Assembly (NCBI RefSeq): GCF_024347575.1
Contig: NZ_AP025503.1
Coordinates: 2,480,001 to 2,544,000, forward strand
Length of the DNA: 64,000 nucleotides
Origin: Vibrio pelagius
GTDB lineage: Bacteria > Pseudomonadota > Gammaproteobacteria > Enterobacterales > Vibrionaceae
Reading direction: 5' to 3'
Below the pieces are notes generated by a model. The model was not told where the DNA came from. It did not search any database and saw nothing but the letters and a program-made list of their open reading frames with translations. Each line of letters opens with the position of its first letter. Position 1 is the first letter of the stretch. Both the position numbers and the translations under genes were made by a program. Shown in pieces: positions 18,486 through 27,593 of the stretch.

Positions 18486-18754
18486 AACGATCTCAGTTGA
18501 TTAATTTACTCCCCCAAAGAGGGGGCTGGATAGTACTAACCTCAGACGCAATAAATATCAGAGTAAAATCAATAAATTGTCAGGACTACTACAGTCAAAA
18601 GACTTCTTGATCAAAGTCAAATCAACACTGACTCCATTCGCAGAACCCACCAATTAAAAATTTTTGTCGTCACCGTAAAGTGATTGATTCGTACTAAAAA
18701 TCAACGATTGCTACATTTCGACTTAACCCATTATCTATTCGTTGAGAAACCTAA

Positions 18755-19801
18755 ATGGCAAGACTAAAACCTAACCAACCATTCGAACTCCTTGATCAAA
18801 CTGTACAGCCAGGCCAACGGATGGAAATTGAGCTGCAAGCGGCTCAACTGTATACCCACTCGCCGCTATCGATCCCTATTGAGGTGATTCATGGCCGCCA
18901 AGCGGGACCAACGTTGATGGTAAACGCAGCGATTCATGGGGATGAACTCAATGGTGTTGAAATTGCGCGTCAACTGACGAATGCTATCGATCCGAAAAAA
19001 CTCAAAGGTACTTTGATTGTGGTACCTATCGTCAACGTGTTTGGTTTTATTCATAAGTCTCGTTACCTGCCCGATCGTCGCGACTTAAACCGCTGCTTTC
19101 CGGGAAGTGAAAAGGGTTCACTCACTTCGCGTATCGCACATACTTTCTTCGAGAACGTAGCAACACGTTGTGACTACATTTTGGATTTACATACCGGTGC
19201 TATTCACCGCACTAATTTACCTCAGATTCGCGCAAACTTATCGAATCCTGAGACATTAAGAATAGCGAACGCATTTGCAACACCAGTGATCATCGACTCG
19301 CCACTACGTGAAGGCTCACTGCGTAGCGAAGCCGAGAAACTCGGTATTCCAGTGCTGACGTACGAAGGCGGTGAAGCACTGCGCTTTGATCATTTAGCCA
19401 TCCGTGCTGGTTACTTAGGTATTCACCAAGTGATGAAAGCCATCGGTATGCTAAGACCAAACCGTAAGAAATTACCAGAACCTGTGATCAGCCGCTCCAC
19501 CAGCTGGATCCGTGCAGAATCAGACGGCATCTTACGTGTCATGGTAAGACTTGGCGAAAAAGTCGAAGCAGGACAAACTCTGGCTTACGTTAGTTCACCA
19601 CTGGGTCATCAAGAGGGTCAAATCATCACTAAGAAAGGCGGTATTGTGATTGGACAACAAACACTGCCACTAGTGAATGAAGGAGATGCTGTGTTCCACA
19701 TTGCTTACTTCAAGCAAGATAATGAAGATGTTGAACAATCAGTAGAAAACTACATTGAAGAGGTCGCTGAAGAGGTTTGGTCAACGACTCTGAATAACTG
19801 A
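18755..19801 (+). CDS. Succinylglutamate desuccinylase/aspartoacylase family protein
   Basis: A zinc carboxypeptidase-like (M14/AstE-ASPA) hydrolase of 348 residues. The zinc motif H-x-x-E is in AAIHGDELNGVE near residue 53, the third ligand is in ILDLHTGA near residue 147, and a conserved Glu follows in TYEGGEA near residue 211. The C-terminal third (from about 245) resembles a biotinyl/lipoyl-like barrel (SWIRAESDGILRVMVRLGEKVEAGQ). Such paralogs in Vibrio are often grouped with rimK-like ligases, but none is adjacent here. The substrate is unknown; amide-bond hydrolysis of an N-acyl amino acid is the family theme. Confidence 0.85.
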   Translation: MARLKPNQPFELLDQTVQPGQRMEIELQAAQLYTHSPLSIPIEVIHGRQAGPTLMVNAAIHGDELNGVEIARQLTNAIDPKKLKGTLIVVPIVNVFGFIHKSRYLPDRRDLNRCFPGSEKGSLTSRIAHTFFENVATRCDYILDLHTGAIHRTNLPQIRANLSNPETLRIANAFATPVIIDSPLREGSLRSEAEKLGIPVLTYEGGEALRFDHLAIRAGYLGIHQVMKAIGMLRPNRKKLPEPVISRSTSWIRAESDGILRVMVRLGEKVEAGQTLAYVSSPLGHQEGQIITKKGGIVIGQQTLPLVNEGDAVFHIAYFKQDNEDVEQSVENYIEEVAEEVWSTTLNN

Positions 19802-19833
19802 TCACTGGCTGAACGAGAAACTAAACTCCACAA

Positions 19834-19870
19834 AAAAGGCCCCAGTCGCTCAATACGATTGGGGCCTTTT
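19834..19870. terminator. Bidirectional intrinsic terminator
   Basis: A 15-bp stem (AAAAGGCCCCAGTCG against CGATTGGGGCCTTTT, one G-U pair) with a 7-nt loop lies between the convergent aspartoacylase-like and DUF3622 genes. Confidence 0.9.
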
Positions 19871-19911
19871 CTTTACTGGGCGAGTAAACTCAACCTCATA
19901 GAATCTGAATC

Positions 19912-20232
19912 TTATTCAGCATCAAGCTCAGCAGCTGCTGCGCGAGCTTTTGCACGTGCTTCACGCGCTTGTGCTGCTTTTAGCTCTTTAGCGTGGCGCA
20001 GTTCATCACGCTCTTTACGCTGCTCTGCTTTACGCTCGTTGCGCTCAGCTTGGTTAGCAACGAAAGAAGCTAGCTCTTTCTCTGCCCATTCTTGTGCTTG
20101 AGCTTCTGTTTCAAAACCCGTTTCACGCTTAGAAACGCGAGTTGAGCGAGAAGTTACTTGACGAGTAATCTCTGCACACCAGCCATTGCGTTTTTCTGAA
20201 AGGCGGATATCAAATTTTTTGGTCTTAGACAT
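19912..20232 (-). CDS. DUF3622 family protein
   Basis: A 106-residue basic protein. The first 50 residues hold the family block, including the VSKRETGFETEAQAQEW motif; the C-terminal half is a highly charged Ala/Arg/Glu-rich helix, probably a coiled coil (residues about 55-105). No function is known. Start ATG 20232 (MSKTKKFDIRLSEKRNGW) was preferred to the upstream frame start at 20289 because the conserved block begins there and AGGA lies upstream. Confidence 0.8.
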   Translation of the reverse strand: MSKTKKFDIRLSEKRNGWCAEITRQVTSRSTRVSKRETGFETEAQAQEWAEKELASFVANQAERNERKAEQRKERDELRHAKELKAAQAREARAKARAAAAELDAE

Positions 20233-20356
20233 GTTCTGTATTTTCCTAAGGGAGATCATTAAGGGATCGGTCAACTTTGATAACTCCATCTATGTGAGCA
20301 TCTTTTAACACCATCCCTTGGTAAGCGCGGTATTAGAGCACAAATCCATAAACATT

Positions 20357-20374
20357 GCTGCAAATATTTGCAGC
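20357..20374. promoter_or_regulatory. Perfect 18-bp palindrome, candidate operator
   Basis: GCTGCAAATATTTGCAGC is a perfect palindrome in the 350-bp gap between DUF3622 and the adenine deaminase gene. It could be a repressor operator or cruciform. It contains GCAAAT halves like PurR or CytR sites, but the spacing does not match PurR. The rest of the gap shows no purine riboswitch core. Confidence 0.45.
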
Positions 20375-20586
20375 GGATCACACTCCAATTGTGCAAATCG
20401 TTTGCGACTCGGTGCCCTCAATTTCATTCCACCTTTCTTCCCCTCCACTTTGCAGAGAACAGAGCGTTAATGATGAAATGAACTATGCTCAAACATAGGC
20501 AAGTGAACCACTAATCGACTCGATTACCCATCAATGTTCAATGTCTTAACTACTCCGCCCATAATTAAAATAGCTAAGGAGTCGCT

Positions 20587-21591
20587 ATGGATAGCTTCAT
20601 CAAAAATCTACCAAAAGTTGAGCTGCACCTACATATAGAAGGCACACTCGAACCAGAACTGATGTTTGAATTAGCAAAACGCAACAACATCGACATCCCA
20701 TTCGACACTCCAGATCAAGTGCGTCAAGCGTATCAATTTCACAACCTACAATCGTTTCTCGATATCTATTATCAAGGTGCCAATGTTCTTGTTCACGAGC
20801 AAGACTTCTACGACCTGACATGGGCTTACTTGCTTAAATGCCAACAAGATAACGTGATTCATACCGAGATATTTTTTGACCCTCAAACCCACACTGAGCG
20901 AGGGATTGAGTTTAAAACAGTGATCACAGGTATCACCCGCGCTCTAAAAAACGCCGAACAGGAGTTAGGGATCAGCAGTCAGTTGATCATGTGTTTCTTA
21001 CGTCACCTTGATGAAGAGAGCGCCTTCGCTACTCTGAGTCACGCCCTTCCCTACAAAGAATACATTATTGGCGTCGGACTCGACTCTTCTGAGATGGGCC
21101 ATCCTCCAGAAAAGTTTCAGCGCGTATTTCAAGAGGCGCTCAATCACGGTTTCCTCACCGTCGCTCACGCGGGTGAAGAAGGTCCTGCTCAAAACATTCG
21201 AGATGCCATTGAGATGTTAGGGGTTACTCGGATCGACCATGGTGTACGCTGCAGTGACGATCCAGAACTCATAGCGGAGTTGGCCGCACAGCGTATACCT
21301 TTAACGGTTTGCCCGCTGTCGAACACCAAATTGAAAGTGTTTGAGACTATGCAGCAGCACAACATCGTTGAGCTGCTGAGAAAAGGGCTATGTGTAACCA
21401 TAAACTCGGATGACCCTGCCTACTTCGGTGGCTACATGAACGATAACTTCTTAGCCGTTGCCCATGCTCACGAAGTTACAGCCCAAGAGCTGGCGCAGTT
21501 TAGTATCAACGCTATCGAAGCGAGTTTCATCTCCCCTCATGCTAAGGAAGATATGATTACCCAAGTTCGACACTATCTCGCCAACCACTAA
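20587..21591 (+). CDS. Adenine deaminase (Aah1-type, adenosine deaminase superfamily)
   Basis: It most likely deaminates adenine to hypoxanthine in purine salvage. The 334-residue protein has the zinc site ELHLHIEG (near residue 14), the AHAGEEG segment near 193, DHGVR near 220, and INSDDPAYFGGY near 275. The last motif, with Ser-Asp-Asp-Pro followed by Ala-Tyr-Phe-Gly-Gly-Tyr, is typical of fungal Aah1 and the bacterial adenine deaminase branch rather than of classical adenosine deaminase. Databases often label such Vibrio genes add. Clear AAGGAGTCGCT ribosome-binding site; terminator directly after. Confidence 0.85.
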   Translation: MDSFIKNLPKVELHLHIEGTLEPELMFELAKRNNIDIPFDTPDQVRQAYQFHNLQSFLDIYYQGANVLVHEQDFYDLTWAYLLKCQQDNVIHTEIFFDPQTHTERGIEFKTVITGITRALKNAEQELGISSQLIMCFLRHLDEESAFATLSHALPYKEYIIGVGLDSSEMGHPPEKFQRVFQEALNHGFLTVAHAGEEGPAQNIRDAIEMLGVTRIDHGVRCSDDPELIAELAAQRIPLTVCPLSNTKLKVFETMQQHNIVELLRKGLCVTINSDDPAYFGGYMNDNFLAVAHAHEVTAQELAQFSINAIEASFISPHAKEDMITQVRHYLANH

Positions 21592-21610
21592 ACCTGGACA
21601 CTCAAGTTAA

Positions 21611-21645
21611 AACGAAAAAGGAAGCACATCGCTTCCTTTTTCGTT
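21611..21645. terminator. Bidirectional intrinsic terminator
   Basis: A perfect 15-bp stem, AACGAAAAAGGAAGC against GCTTCCTTTTTCGTT, with a 5-nt loop, sits between the convergent adenine deaminase and NnrS genes. Confidence 0.9.
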
Positions 21646-21663
21646 ATTCATATATCTAATCAC

Positions 21664-22848
21664 TTAACCCGGATGACCATCAACTCTAGGCGTTAGCAAC
21701 ATCATGCCAAATTTAAGCACATACATACCAAACGCGAGTACCCATAAACCCGCACTGATATTGACGATAGGCATCATATAAACCGGGAACAAACTAACAC
21801 CGACACTGCGCAGTAACGCTGCGAGAATCAAGGCTGAAAAGGCTACGGCCATATTCGGCCCTTTGTAGATAGCGCGCCCTGTATGGCCCATAGTGACACG
21901 AGCAATCATCGCCAAGATCAAACCGCTCAAGCCACCTATTGCAAATAGGTGAATCATGTTATGCCCTGCAAACGGATTATCCAGTAAGCCACGTAATAGC
22001 AAGCTCAACGGAATACATAGGTATGCCGCGTGCAGTGACCACACCAACGGCTCAGACAGCGTCGCCCAAGGTTTCCAACGAATCACACGTATTAACTGAG
22101 CAATACCCGCAAACAGCATCAAAGGCTTACCGACTTCGACAAAAGTCAGTGGGAAGAAACTCAATACAAACAACCCAACCAACGGCAGATTGGCTAACCA
22201 CTCGAGCCATAGTAGAGGTTGCGGCTTATCAAAGTTAAAACGACGTGCGGTGAAGAATGGGATGACTCTCCCTCCCATCACAGATAACAGCAGCGTAAAC
22301 CACCACAGCATCGCATGCCAAACCGCTGAAGCAGGGAATGGCGGCATCCCCTTAATGGTTGCATAGCTGGCAAAGTTCGCCACGATCGCCAACACAAACA
22401 GTGGAACAAAAAATAGGTTTTTCCACCCTTTCGCATGTACTACTCGAAAGCCAATTTCGTAAGCAGCAAGAGCCAAAAACAGCGCTTCAATCGATGAAAT
22501 TAGCCACAAGGGTGTGGGTGTCCAAAACAGAATTCGAGGCGCAAGCCACAAGCCGACCAAAGCCGCGAGACGATAATGTTTAGTACCATTGACGCCCGTC
22601 CATGTCTGTACCGCGGTCAACACAAATCCCACAACAATCGCCATCGAGAAACCAAACAACATCTCATGAACATGCCACCATAGAGCCGGCACTTGTAGGA
22701 TCTCAGGTTGACCGTTCTGGAACATGTATACCCAAAGAACAATGGCGAGCACCGCATAGATGCTACCGAGGAAGAAAAAGGGTCTAAAGCCCAAACGTAG
22801 ATAAGCGGGAATCGCATCCTCGACACTTTTGTCTGTGATATTTAACAA
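21664..22848 (-). CDS. nnrS: NnrS family heme-copper membrane protein
   Basis: A polytopic inner-membrane protein with about 12 hydrophobic segments. NnrS relieves nitrosative stress in V. cholerae and is controlled there by the NO sensor NsrR. Family segments seen: LRLGFRPFFFLGSIYA at the N terminus, WHVHEMLFGFSMAIVVGFVLTA (His residues that may bind metal) and GHNMIHLFAIGGLSGLILAMIARVTMGHTGR. The start is placed at TTG 22848 because AGGAG lies five bases before it. The frame also contains an ATG at 22914 with no ribosome-binding site. With the TTG the protein has 394 residues. Confidence 0.88.
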   Translation of the reverse strand: MLNITDKSVEDAIPAYLRLGFRPFFFLGSIYAVLAIVLWVYMFQNGQPEILQVPALWWHVHEMLFGFSMAIVVGFVLTAVQTWTGVNGTKHYRLAALVGLWLAPRILFWTPTPLWLISSIEALFLALAAYEIGFRVVHAKGWKNLFFVPLFVLAIVANFASYATIKGMPPFPASAVWHAMLWWFTLLLSVMGGRVIPFFTARRFNFDKPQPLLWLEWLANLPLVGLFVLSFFPLTFVEVGKPLMLFAGIAQLIRVIRWKPWATLSEPLVWSLHAAYLCIPLSLLLRGLLDNPFAGHNMIHLFAIGGLSGLILAMIARVTMGHTGRAIYKGPNMAVAFSALILAALLRSVGVSLFPVYMMPIVNISAGLWVLAFGMYVLKFGMMLLTPRVDGHPG

Positions 22849-22927
22849 AGTCGCTCCTAAATTAATAAGCGTATCGCCAACTTGGATTCGAGAGTGGCTT
22901 GGCGATAGATTCACATATAACTAGGTC

Positions 22928-22942
22928 AATGCATGAAGCATT
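22928..22942. promoter_or_regulatory. Candidate NsrR-like dyad upstream of nnrS
   Basis: AATGCATGAAGCATT has inverted AATGC/GCATT arms. It resembles half of the NsrR operator (GATGCATTT type) and lies 80-95 bases before the nnrS start. NsrR control of nnrS is known in V. cholerae; this site is only a candidate. Confidence 0.3.
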
Positions 22943-23020
22943 CCAACATACTAAATCACTGTATTTATTAATTTTAGTGGTATTCACTCTTCGATATAGA
23001 GTCAAATAAACACGCCCAAC

Positions 23021-23037
23021 AGTGTCAATATGACACT
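23021..23037. promoter_or_regulatory. Perfect inverted repeat, candidate operator
   Basis: AGTGTCA ATA TGACACT has perfect 7-bp arms. It contains the GT-N7-AC core reported for NorR sites but could serve another regulator. It lies between divergent nnrS and the gamma-glutamylcyclotransferase-like gene. Confidence 0.4.
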
Positions 23038-23123
23038 TACAAGTCTTTCAGTTATATACTGACTTTTATTTGCATCCCTCATATAGTAGGAGGGTTTTCA
23101 ACAATAAACAGACAAGGATAGCG

Positions 23124-23681
23124 ATGTATATTTTTGGCTACGGCAGTTTAATCAACTCCTCTTCACGACAACTCACCGGTCAGACTGGAAAAGCGATCCC
23201 AGCGATCGTCGATGGTTTAGTGCGCCACTGGAGTAAAATCGATGACAGTTACGTATTATCTCCACTGATTGTTAACCTTGGCGAAGGGCAAGTGAATGGC
23301 GTTTTACTCGAAGTGGATGAGGTAGCACTGGCTGAGTTTGATCGTCGCGAGCGCGGCTATCACCGAATTGAATTAGATCCTGAACAGATCGAAGCGCATC
23401 AGGGCTTTGACCCTTCTCAAACGATCTGGGTTTACATTAAAGATGAGATTGAAGCGCCCTGCAGCAATAGTCCAATTGTTCAGACTTATGTCGATACTGT
23501 CATTGCTGGCTGTTTAGAAATATCAGAAAGTTTCGCTTCTCACTTTGTGCAACATACGCAGGGTTGGCAACACCCAATGATTAACGATCGCCACCAGCCT
23601 AAATATGGCAACTTAGCGGGAGTGTCTGAGCATCACCACAGCATTATTGATGACCTACTTCTAGTGGTTCGTAACTCTTAA
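23124..23681 (+). CDS. Gamma-glutamylcyclotransferase-like (GGCT/AIG2 fold) protein
   Basis: A 185-residue protein with the GGCT fold signature YIFGYGSLIN at the N terminus and a conserved acidic residue in FDRRERGY near residue 75, the catalytic Glu position of this fold. Related enzymes release 5-oxoproline from gamma-glutamyl peptides or degrade glutathione; the exact substrate is unknown. ATG 23124 is preferred to the frame start at 23070 because AAGGATAGCG precedes it and the fold begins there. Confidence 0.75.
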   Translation: MYIFGYGSLINSSSRQLTGQTGKAIPAIVDGLVRHWSKIDDSYVLSPLIVNLGEGQVNGVLLEVDEVALAEFDRRERGYHRIELDPEQIEAHQGFDPSQTIWVYIKDEIEAPCSNSPIVQTYVDTVIAGCLEISESFASHFVQHTQGWQHPMINDRHQPKYGNLAGVSEHHHSIIDDLLLVVRNS

Positions 23682-23743
23682 GTCGCTAAACGATACTTAC
23701 CCAAATCCACCTCGACAATGTTGATCGCTTAACTTTAGTAGAA

Positions 23744-23757
23744 TGTAAACATTTACA
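23744..23757. promoter_or_regulatory. Candidate GalR operator upstream of galR
   Basis: TGTAAACATTTACA has 6-bp inverted arms and matches the perfect operator at the galE promoter in all but the central bases. It is about 125 bases before the galR start, suggesting autoregulation. Confidence 0.6.
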
Positions 23758-23879
23758 CCAACGATAAAGCTAATAATTACAAGCAGTAAAGGTCTCAATA
23801 TTGGAAGTAAAAGATAAGTTTGATTGCCATGCTATCGACGACGGTGTTAAATAGGAGCGGTACTGAGTAGAGGTTAAAA

Positions 23880-24881
23880 ATGGCAACAATTAAAGATGTG
23901 GCGAAGGAAGCGGGCGTATCTGTCGCAACCGTTTCTCGTGTAATTAACAAGTCCCCCAAGGCAAGCTCAAGCTCTATCGAGTCGGTCACACAAGCCATGG
24001 AAAAACTCGGTTACCGCCCCAATGCTAATGCTCGCGCGTTAGTCAGCCAAAGCACCAATACCATTGGTGTTTTGGTTGGTGATATATCAGATCCCTTTTT
24101 CGGTACACTAGTAAAATCAGTCGACAATGTAGCGCGAGAAAACGGTAAACACATACTGGTTGGTAATGGCTCTCACAATCGCGAAGAAGAGAAGCAAGCG
24201 ATTGAACTCCTGATTAACAACCGCTGCGAGTCTTTAGTCATTCACTCCAAAGGCCTTACCGATGAAGAGCTGATCGCGTACGCGAAAGAAGTGAAAGGCT
24301 TGGTGGTGATCAACCGTTATATCGAAGAGATCAGGGAGCGCTGTATCTTTCTCGATAACCAAAAAGGCGCTTACCTAGCCACCGAATACCTTATCCGCCA
24401 TGGTCACCGCAATATCGCCTGCATCGCCTCATCCATTAATATTGAAGATGCCGACGAGCGTGTTCAAGGCTATCGAGCAGCATTGAATGATTACAACATC
24501 AAGTTGCCAGAAAGCTACATCGAAAGCTCACAACCAAGCAGCGAAGGCGGTGAATACGCCATGACTAACCTGCTCACCAAATCACTACCGATCACAGGCA
24601 TCGTCGCCTACAACGATTACATGGCAGCAGGTGCGCTTTCAGTCCTCGATGAAAATGGTATTCAAGCCCCCGATCATATGTCGATTGTTGGCTTTGATGA
24701 CGGCTTGATCGCTCGTTACATCTCCCCCAAACTGACCACCATTCGCTACCCAATTCAGATCATGGCTGAGAAAGCGACACATCTTGCTTTGCAGCTTGCC
24801 AAACAGGAAGTGACCAGTTCAGAAACAATGAAGTTCTCGCCGACTCTGGTGCGCCGAAACTCAGTATCTAAAGTGAGTTAA
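23880..24881 (+). CDS. galR: LacI-family galactose operon repressor GalR
   Basis: A 333-residue LacI-family repressor with the N-terminal helix-turn-helix (IKDVAKEAGVSVATVSRVIN, residues 4-23), hinge near residue 50 and a periplasmic-binding-protein-like sugar domain (IGVLVGDISDPFFGTLV from about 61). Position next to galETKM and matching operators at both promoters indicate GalR. Known members lose DNA binding on galactose. It converges on galM and shares the terminator at 24893. Confidence 0.93.
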   Translation: MATIKDVAKEAGVSVATVSRVINKSPKASSSSIESVTQAMEKLGYRPNANARALVSQSTNTIGVLVGDISDPFFGTLVKSVDNVARENGKHILVGNGSHNREEEKQAIELLINNRCESLVIHSKGLTDEELIAYAKEVKGLVVINRYIEEIRERCIFLDNQKGAYLATEYLIRHGHRNIACIASSINIEDADERVQGYRAALNDYNIKLPESYIESSQPSSEGGEYAMTNLLTKSLPITGIVAYNDYMAAGALSVLDENGIQAPDHMSIVGFDDGLIARYISPKLTTIRYPIQIMAEKATHLALQLAKQEVTSSETMKFSPTLVRRNSVSKVS

Positions 24882-24892
24882 AAAGATAAAAA

Positions 24893-24925
24893 AAAGCCCT
24901 AGCGAAAACCGTTCGCTAGGGCTTT
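24893..24925. terminator. Bidirectional intrinsic terminator galR / galM
   Basis: A perfect 14-bp stem, AAAGCCCTAGCGAA against TTCGCTAGGGCTTT, with a 5-nt loop lies between convergent galR and galM. Confidence 0.9.
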
Positions 24926-25025
24926 GTTACCATACTCTCACTAATGTATCTTTAGTCATTCCCTCGTCAGTAATCTCCCCATAACGAGGTTCACCAAATC
25001 CTTTGAGCTGAGTGGTTCAGTCTGA

Positions 25026-26096
25026 TTAATCCCCCGAAAATTCAAACTGATAGCAAGTTTGGTAGCGATACTCTTGTTCAGGTCTAAGAACACAGCTTTC
25101 TTGCTTCCACTCTGGATGGTTTGGCGAGTCTGGTAAAAACTGAGTTTCCAACGCGACACCTGCGTAGTCTTGGTAGCTTGTACCAGAGCGGTTTGGCGTT
25201 CCTGCTAACCAGTTTCCGGTGTAAAGCTGCATTGCAGGCTTAGTCGTAAACACTTTTAAAGTGACAAGTGCGTCAGGCGAAGTCACCGTCGCTGCACATT
25301 TTCCGGCGCGGCACTCTTCTGCTAACAAAAACGAATGGTCATAACCTTTGGCATTTTTCTGCTGTTCATCGCCCATCAAACGCTCTGAGATCATCGTAGG
25401 CCGATTGAAGTCAAAACTGGTCGACTTCACCGACTTAAGCCCGCTCAAAGGAATGCCAGATTTGTCGGTTGGTAAGAATTGAGACGCGTTAATACTGACA
25501 ATGTGCGACAAGCAATCTTGCTCTAGCTCAGCACCTAACAGGTTAAAGTAGGCATGATTGGTGAGGTTAATCACCGTCTCTTTATCGGTTGTTGCAAAAT
25601 AGTCGATGGACACACGGTTGTCTTCCGTCAGTTGGTAACGCACCGATACTTTGAGTGTGCCTGGGAACCCTTGATCGCCATCTTGAGACGTTAACGCATA
25701 GGTGACAGAGCTATCGGTTTGCTCCTGAACCTGCCAGCGCCTCTTATCAAAACCGTTAGGGCCTCCATGCAGAGTATTCCCAGCTTGATTCACATCGACC
25801 TTGTGGTTGGCTCCATCGATCTTAAAGCGCCCTTTCGCAATACGGTTAGCGTAACGACCGACTATGGTGCCCATATAACTGGCTTGTTTGTTGAAGTTTT
25901 CCATTGAGTTGACACCCAATAATACTTCTCTCTTATTCCCTTTCAGTGGCAGGATACAGCTCAACCATGTCGCGCCAATATCCATCAGTGTCACTTCCAT
26001 GCCGTGTTGGTTGGTCAGTGTCACCAACTTGGCAGGTTGCCCATCATAGGCTGCCGTTTGAGTCATTGACTGATGCAAACTTTGCGCTTGTGTCAT
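25026..26096 (-). CDS. galM: Aldose 1-epimerase (mutarotase)
   Basis: It interconverts alpha- and beta-galactose before phosphorylation by GalK. At 356 residues it has normal length. Substrate-binding and catalytic segments are GRYANRIAKGRF (near residue 75), LHGGPNGFDKRRW, the histidine in NLTNHAYFNL (near 178) and the glutamate in ALETQFLPDSPNHP (near 315). It is the last gene of galETKM, 106 bases after galK. Confidence 0.95.
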   Translation of the reverse strand: MTQAQSLHQSMTQTAAYDGQPAKLVTLTNQHGMEVTLMDIGATWLSCILPLKGNKREVLLGVNSMENFNKQASYMGTIVGRYANRIAKGRFKIDGANHKVDVNQAGNTLHGGPNGFDKRRWQVQEQTDSSVTYALTSQDGDQGFPGTLKVSVRYQLTEDNRVSIDYFATTDKETVINLTNHAYFNLLGAELEQDCLSHIVSINASQFLPTDKSGIPLSGLKSVKSTSFDFNRPTMISERLMGDEQQKNAKGYDHSFLLAEECRAGKCAATVTSPDALVTLKVFTTKPAMQLYTGNWLAGTPNRSGTSYQDYAGVALETQFLPDSPNHPEWKQESCVLRPEQEYRYQTCYQFEFSGD

Positions 26097-26202
26097 CCTA
26101 CATTCCTTCCTAGTGCCGACAAAAAGCCTCTACAAAAGTGCAAAGGCTTTACTATTTGGCCTACCATGATCTTTTTGCTTCAGTAGGCCTATAATCAGAG
26201 GG

Positions 26203-27363
26203 TTAGATTACTTCAACTAAGCCCGCACCGTCTTTCGCTTGGCACACATAAATGGATTCTTTTAAGCCCGTTGCCGATTGATACTTCTGTTCTACCGTCG
26301 CTTTGATATCGTCAACCAAGGTTGGTGGAACCAAAGCGACGATACAGCCACCAAAACCACCACCTGTCATACGTACGCCACCTTTATCGCCAATCACCTC
26401 TTTAACCATCTCAACCAAAACGTCGATCTCGTTCACTGTGATTTCAAAGTCATCGCGCATTGAAGCATGAGATTCAGCCATCAACTCACCCATGCGTTTC
26501 ATGTCGTGGTTGCGCAGTGCGACCGCTGCTTCTTCAGTACGATCGTTCTCAGTGATTACGTGGCGAGCGCGCTTAGCCACCACCTCATCCAACTCATCGA
26601 CTTTGACATTGAATTGTTCAATGGAGACATCACGCAGTGCAGGTACGCCAAAAATACGCGCCGCTTCTTCACACTGTTCGCGACGAGTGTTGTATTCACT
26701 GTCGACCAAACCACGCTTCTTGTTGGAGTTGATGATCACTACTGCCATATCTTCTGGCATCGAAACCGGTGTCGTTTCTAGACTGCGGCAATCCAAAAGC
26801 ATCGCGTGGTTCGCTTGGGCTTCTGCAGATATCATTTGGTCCATGATGCCGCAATTACAACCAACAAACTCGTTCTCGGCTTGTTGACCGTTCAGTGCGA
26901 TCTCCGCTTGGGTGATCTCTAAGTTGTAAAGCACCTTGAAGGTTTGACCGATAACCACTTCTAGAGCTGCCGAAGAGCTTAACCCTGCGCCTTGAGGTAC
27001 GTTACCCGTTACCGAAAGATCGACACCGTTGAAATCATAGCCACGCGCTTTCAGGCATTTCACCACGCCACGAATGTAGTTCGCCCACATCTTGTCTTGT
27101 TGAAAAGTGATCTCTTGAGTCAAGTCGAACTCATCCACTGCATCACCGTAATCGACCGATACGACTCGTACGATATTGTCGTCACGTTTTGCTGCCGCCA
27201 CTACGGTTTGATAGTTAATGGCACACGGCAGGACAAAACCATCATTGTAGTCGGTATGTTCACCAATTAGGTTTACACGACCCGGAGCTTGGATGATGTG
27301 AGTCGGAGCGTAATTGAGTACCGCATTGAAAGACGCTTTTGCGTTTTGGATTAGATCAGACAT
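26203..27363 (-). CDS. galK: Galactokinase
   Basis: It makes galactose 1-phosphate from galactose and ATP. GHMP kinase with the galactose signature [19 protein letters not shown] near residue 30, the ATP loop [15 protein letters not shown] near 120 and the [13 protein letters not shown] motif near 335. ATG 27363 gives 386 residues. The open frame extends 55 codons upstream into the repeat-bearing gap, where it has no family similarity. Confidence 0.96.
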   Translation of the reverse strand: MSDLIQNAKASFNAVLNYAPTHIIQAPGRVNLIGEHTDYNDGFVLPCAINYQTVVAAAKRDDNIVRVVSVDYGDAVDEFDLTQEITFQQDKMWANYIRGVVKCLKARGYDFNGVDLSVTGNVPQGAGLSSSAALEVVIGQTFKVLYNLEITQAEIALNGQQAENEFVGCNCGIMDQMISAEAQANHAMLLDCRSLETTPVSMPEDMAVVIINSNKKRGLVDSEYNTRREQCEEAARIFGVPALRDVSIEQFNVKVDELDEVVAKRARHVITENDRTEEAAVALRNHDMKRMGELMAESHASMRDDFEITVNEIDVLVEMVKEVIGDKGGVRMTGGGFGGCIVALVPPTLVDDIKATVEQKYQSATGLKESIYVCQAKDGAGLVEVI

Positions 27364-27435
27364 AGGAGACTCTCTGGTTAAACTTTTCTTCAATTGATTG
27401 TGGCCCCTTATTGGCACCACTTTAATTCTGTTCGA

Positions 27436-27571
27436 TTCCCTATCACCTTCATCCCTCTCAATTGGGAATGACAACATCAGCTTCTTAGCTTGTAGACTAC
27501 TAGGCATTTCACTTCCTAGGCATCTCACCAGTTGTCATTCCAGAATCGAGGAACGAGATATCTGGAATCTC
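27436..27571. repeat. Palindromic repeat, copy A, in the galT-galK gap
   Basis: Two conserved blocks are shared with copy B at 28716-28827. Block 1 (27436-27472) runs TTCCCTATCA...CCTC...GGGAATGAC. Block 2 (27534-27571) contains ATTCCAGA...TCTGGAAT, 8-bp inverted arms. The spacer between blocks differs. It resembles the GTCATTCC-type palindromic units of other proteobacteria, and I infer an extragenic repeat family. Confidence 0.7.
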
Positions 27572-27593
27572 TTTATATGGATGTAACGACTGA

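Noticed and set aside
20290..20586. Possible adenine riboswitch ahead of the adenine deaminase gene, by analogy with V. vulnificus add
   Set aside because: The purine riboswitch core (paired loops around TATAATCCTAATGATATGG-type sequence) is absent; only palindromes and a simple ribosome-binding site are seen.
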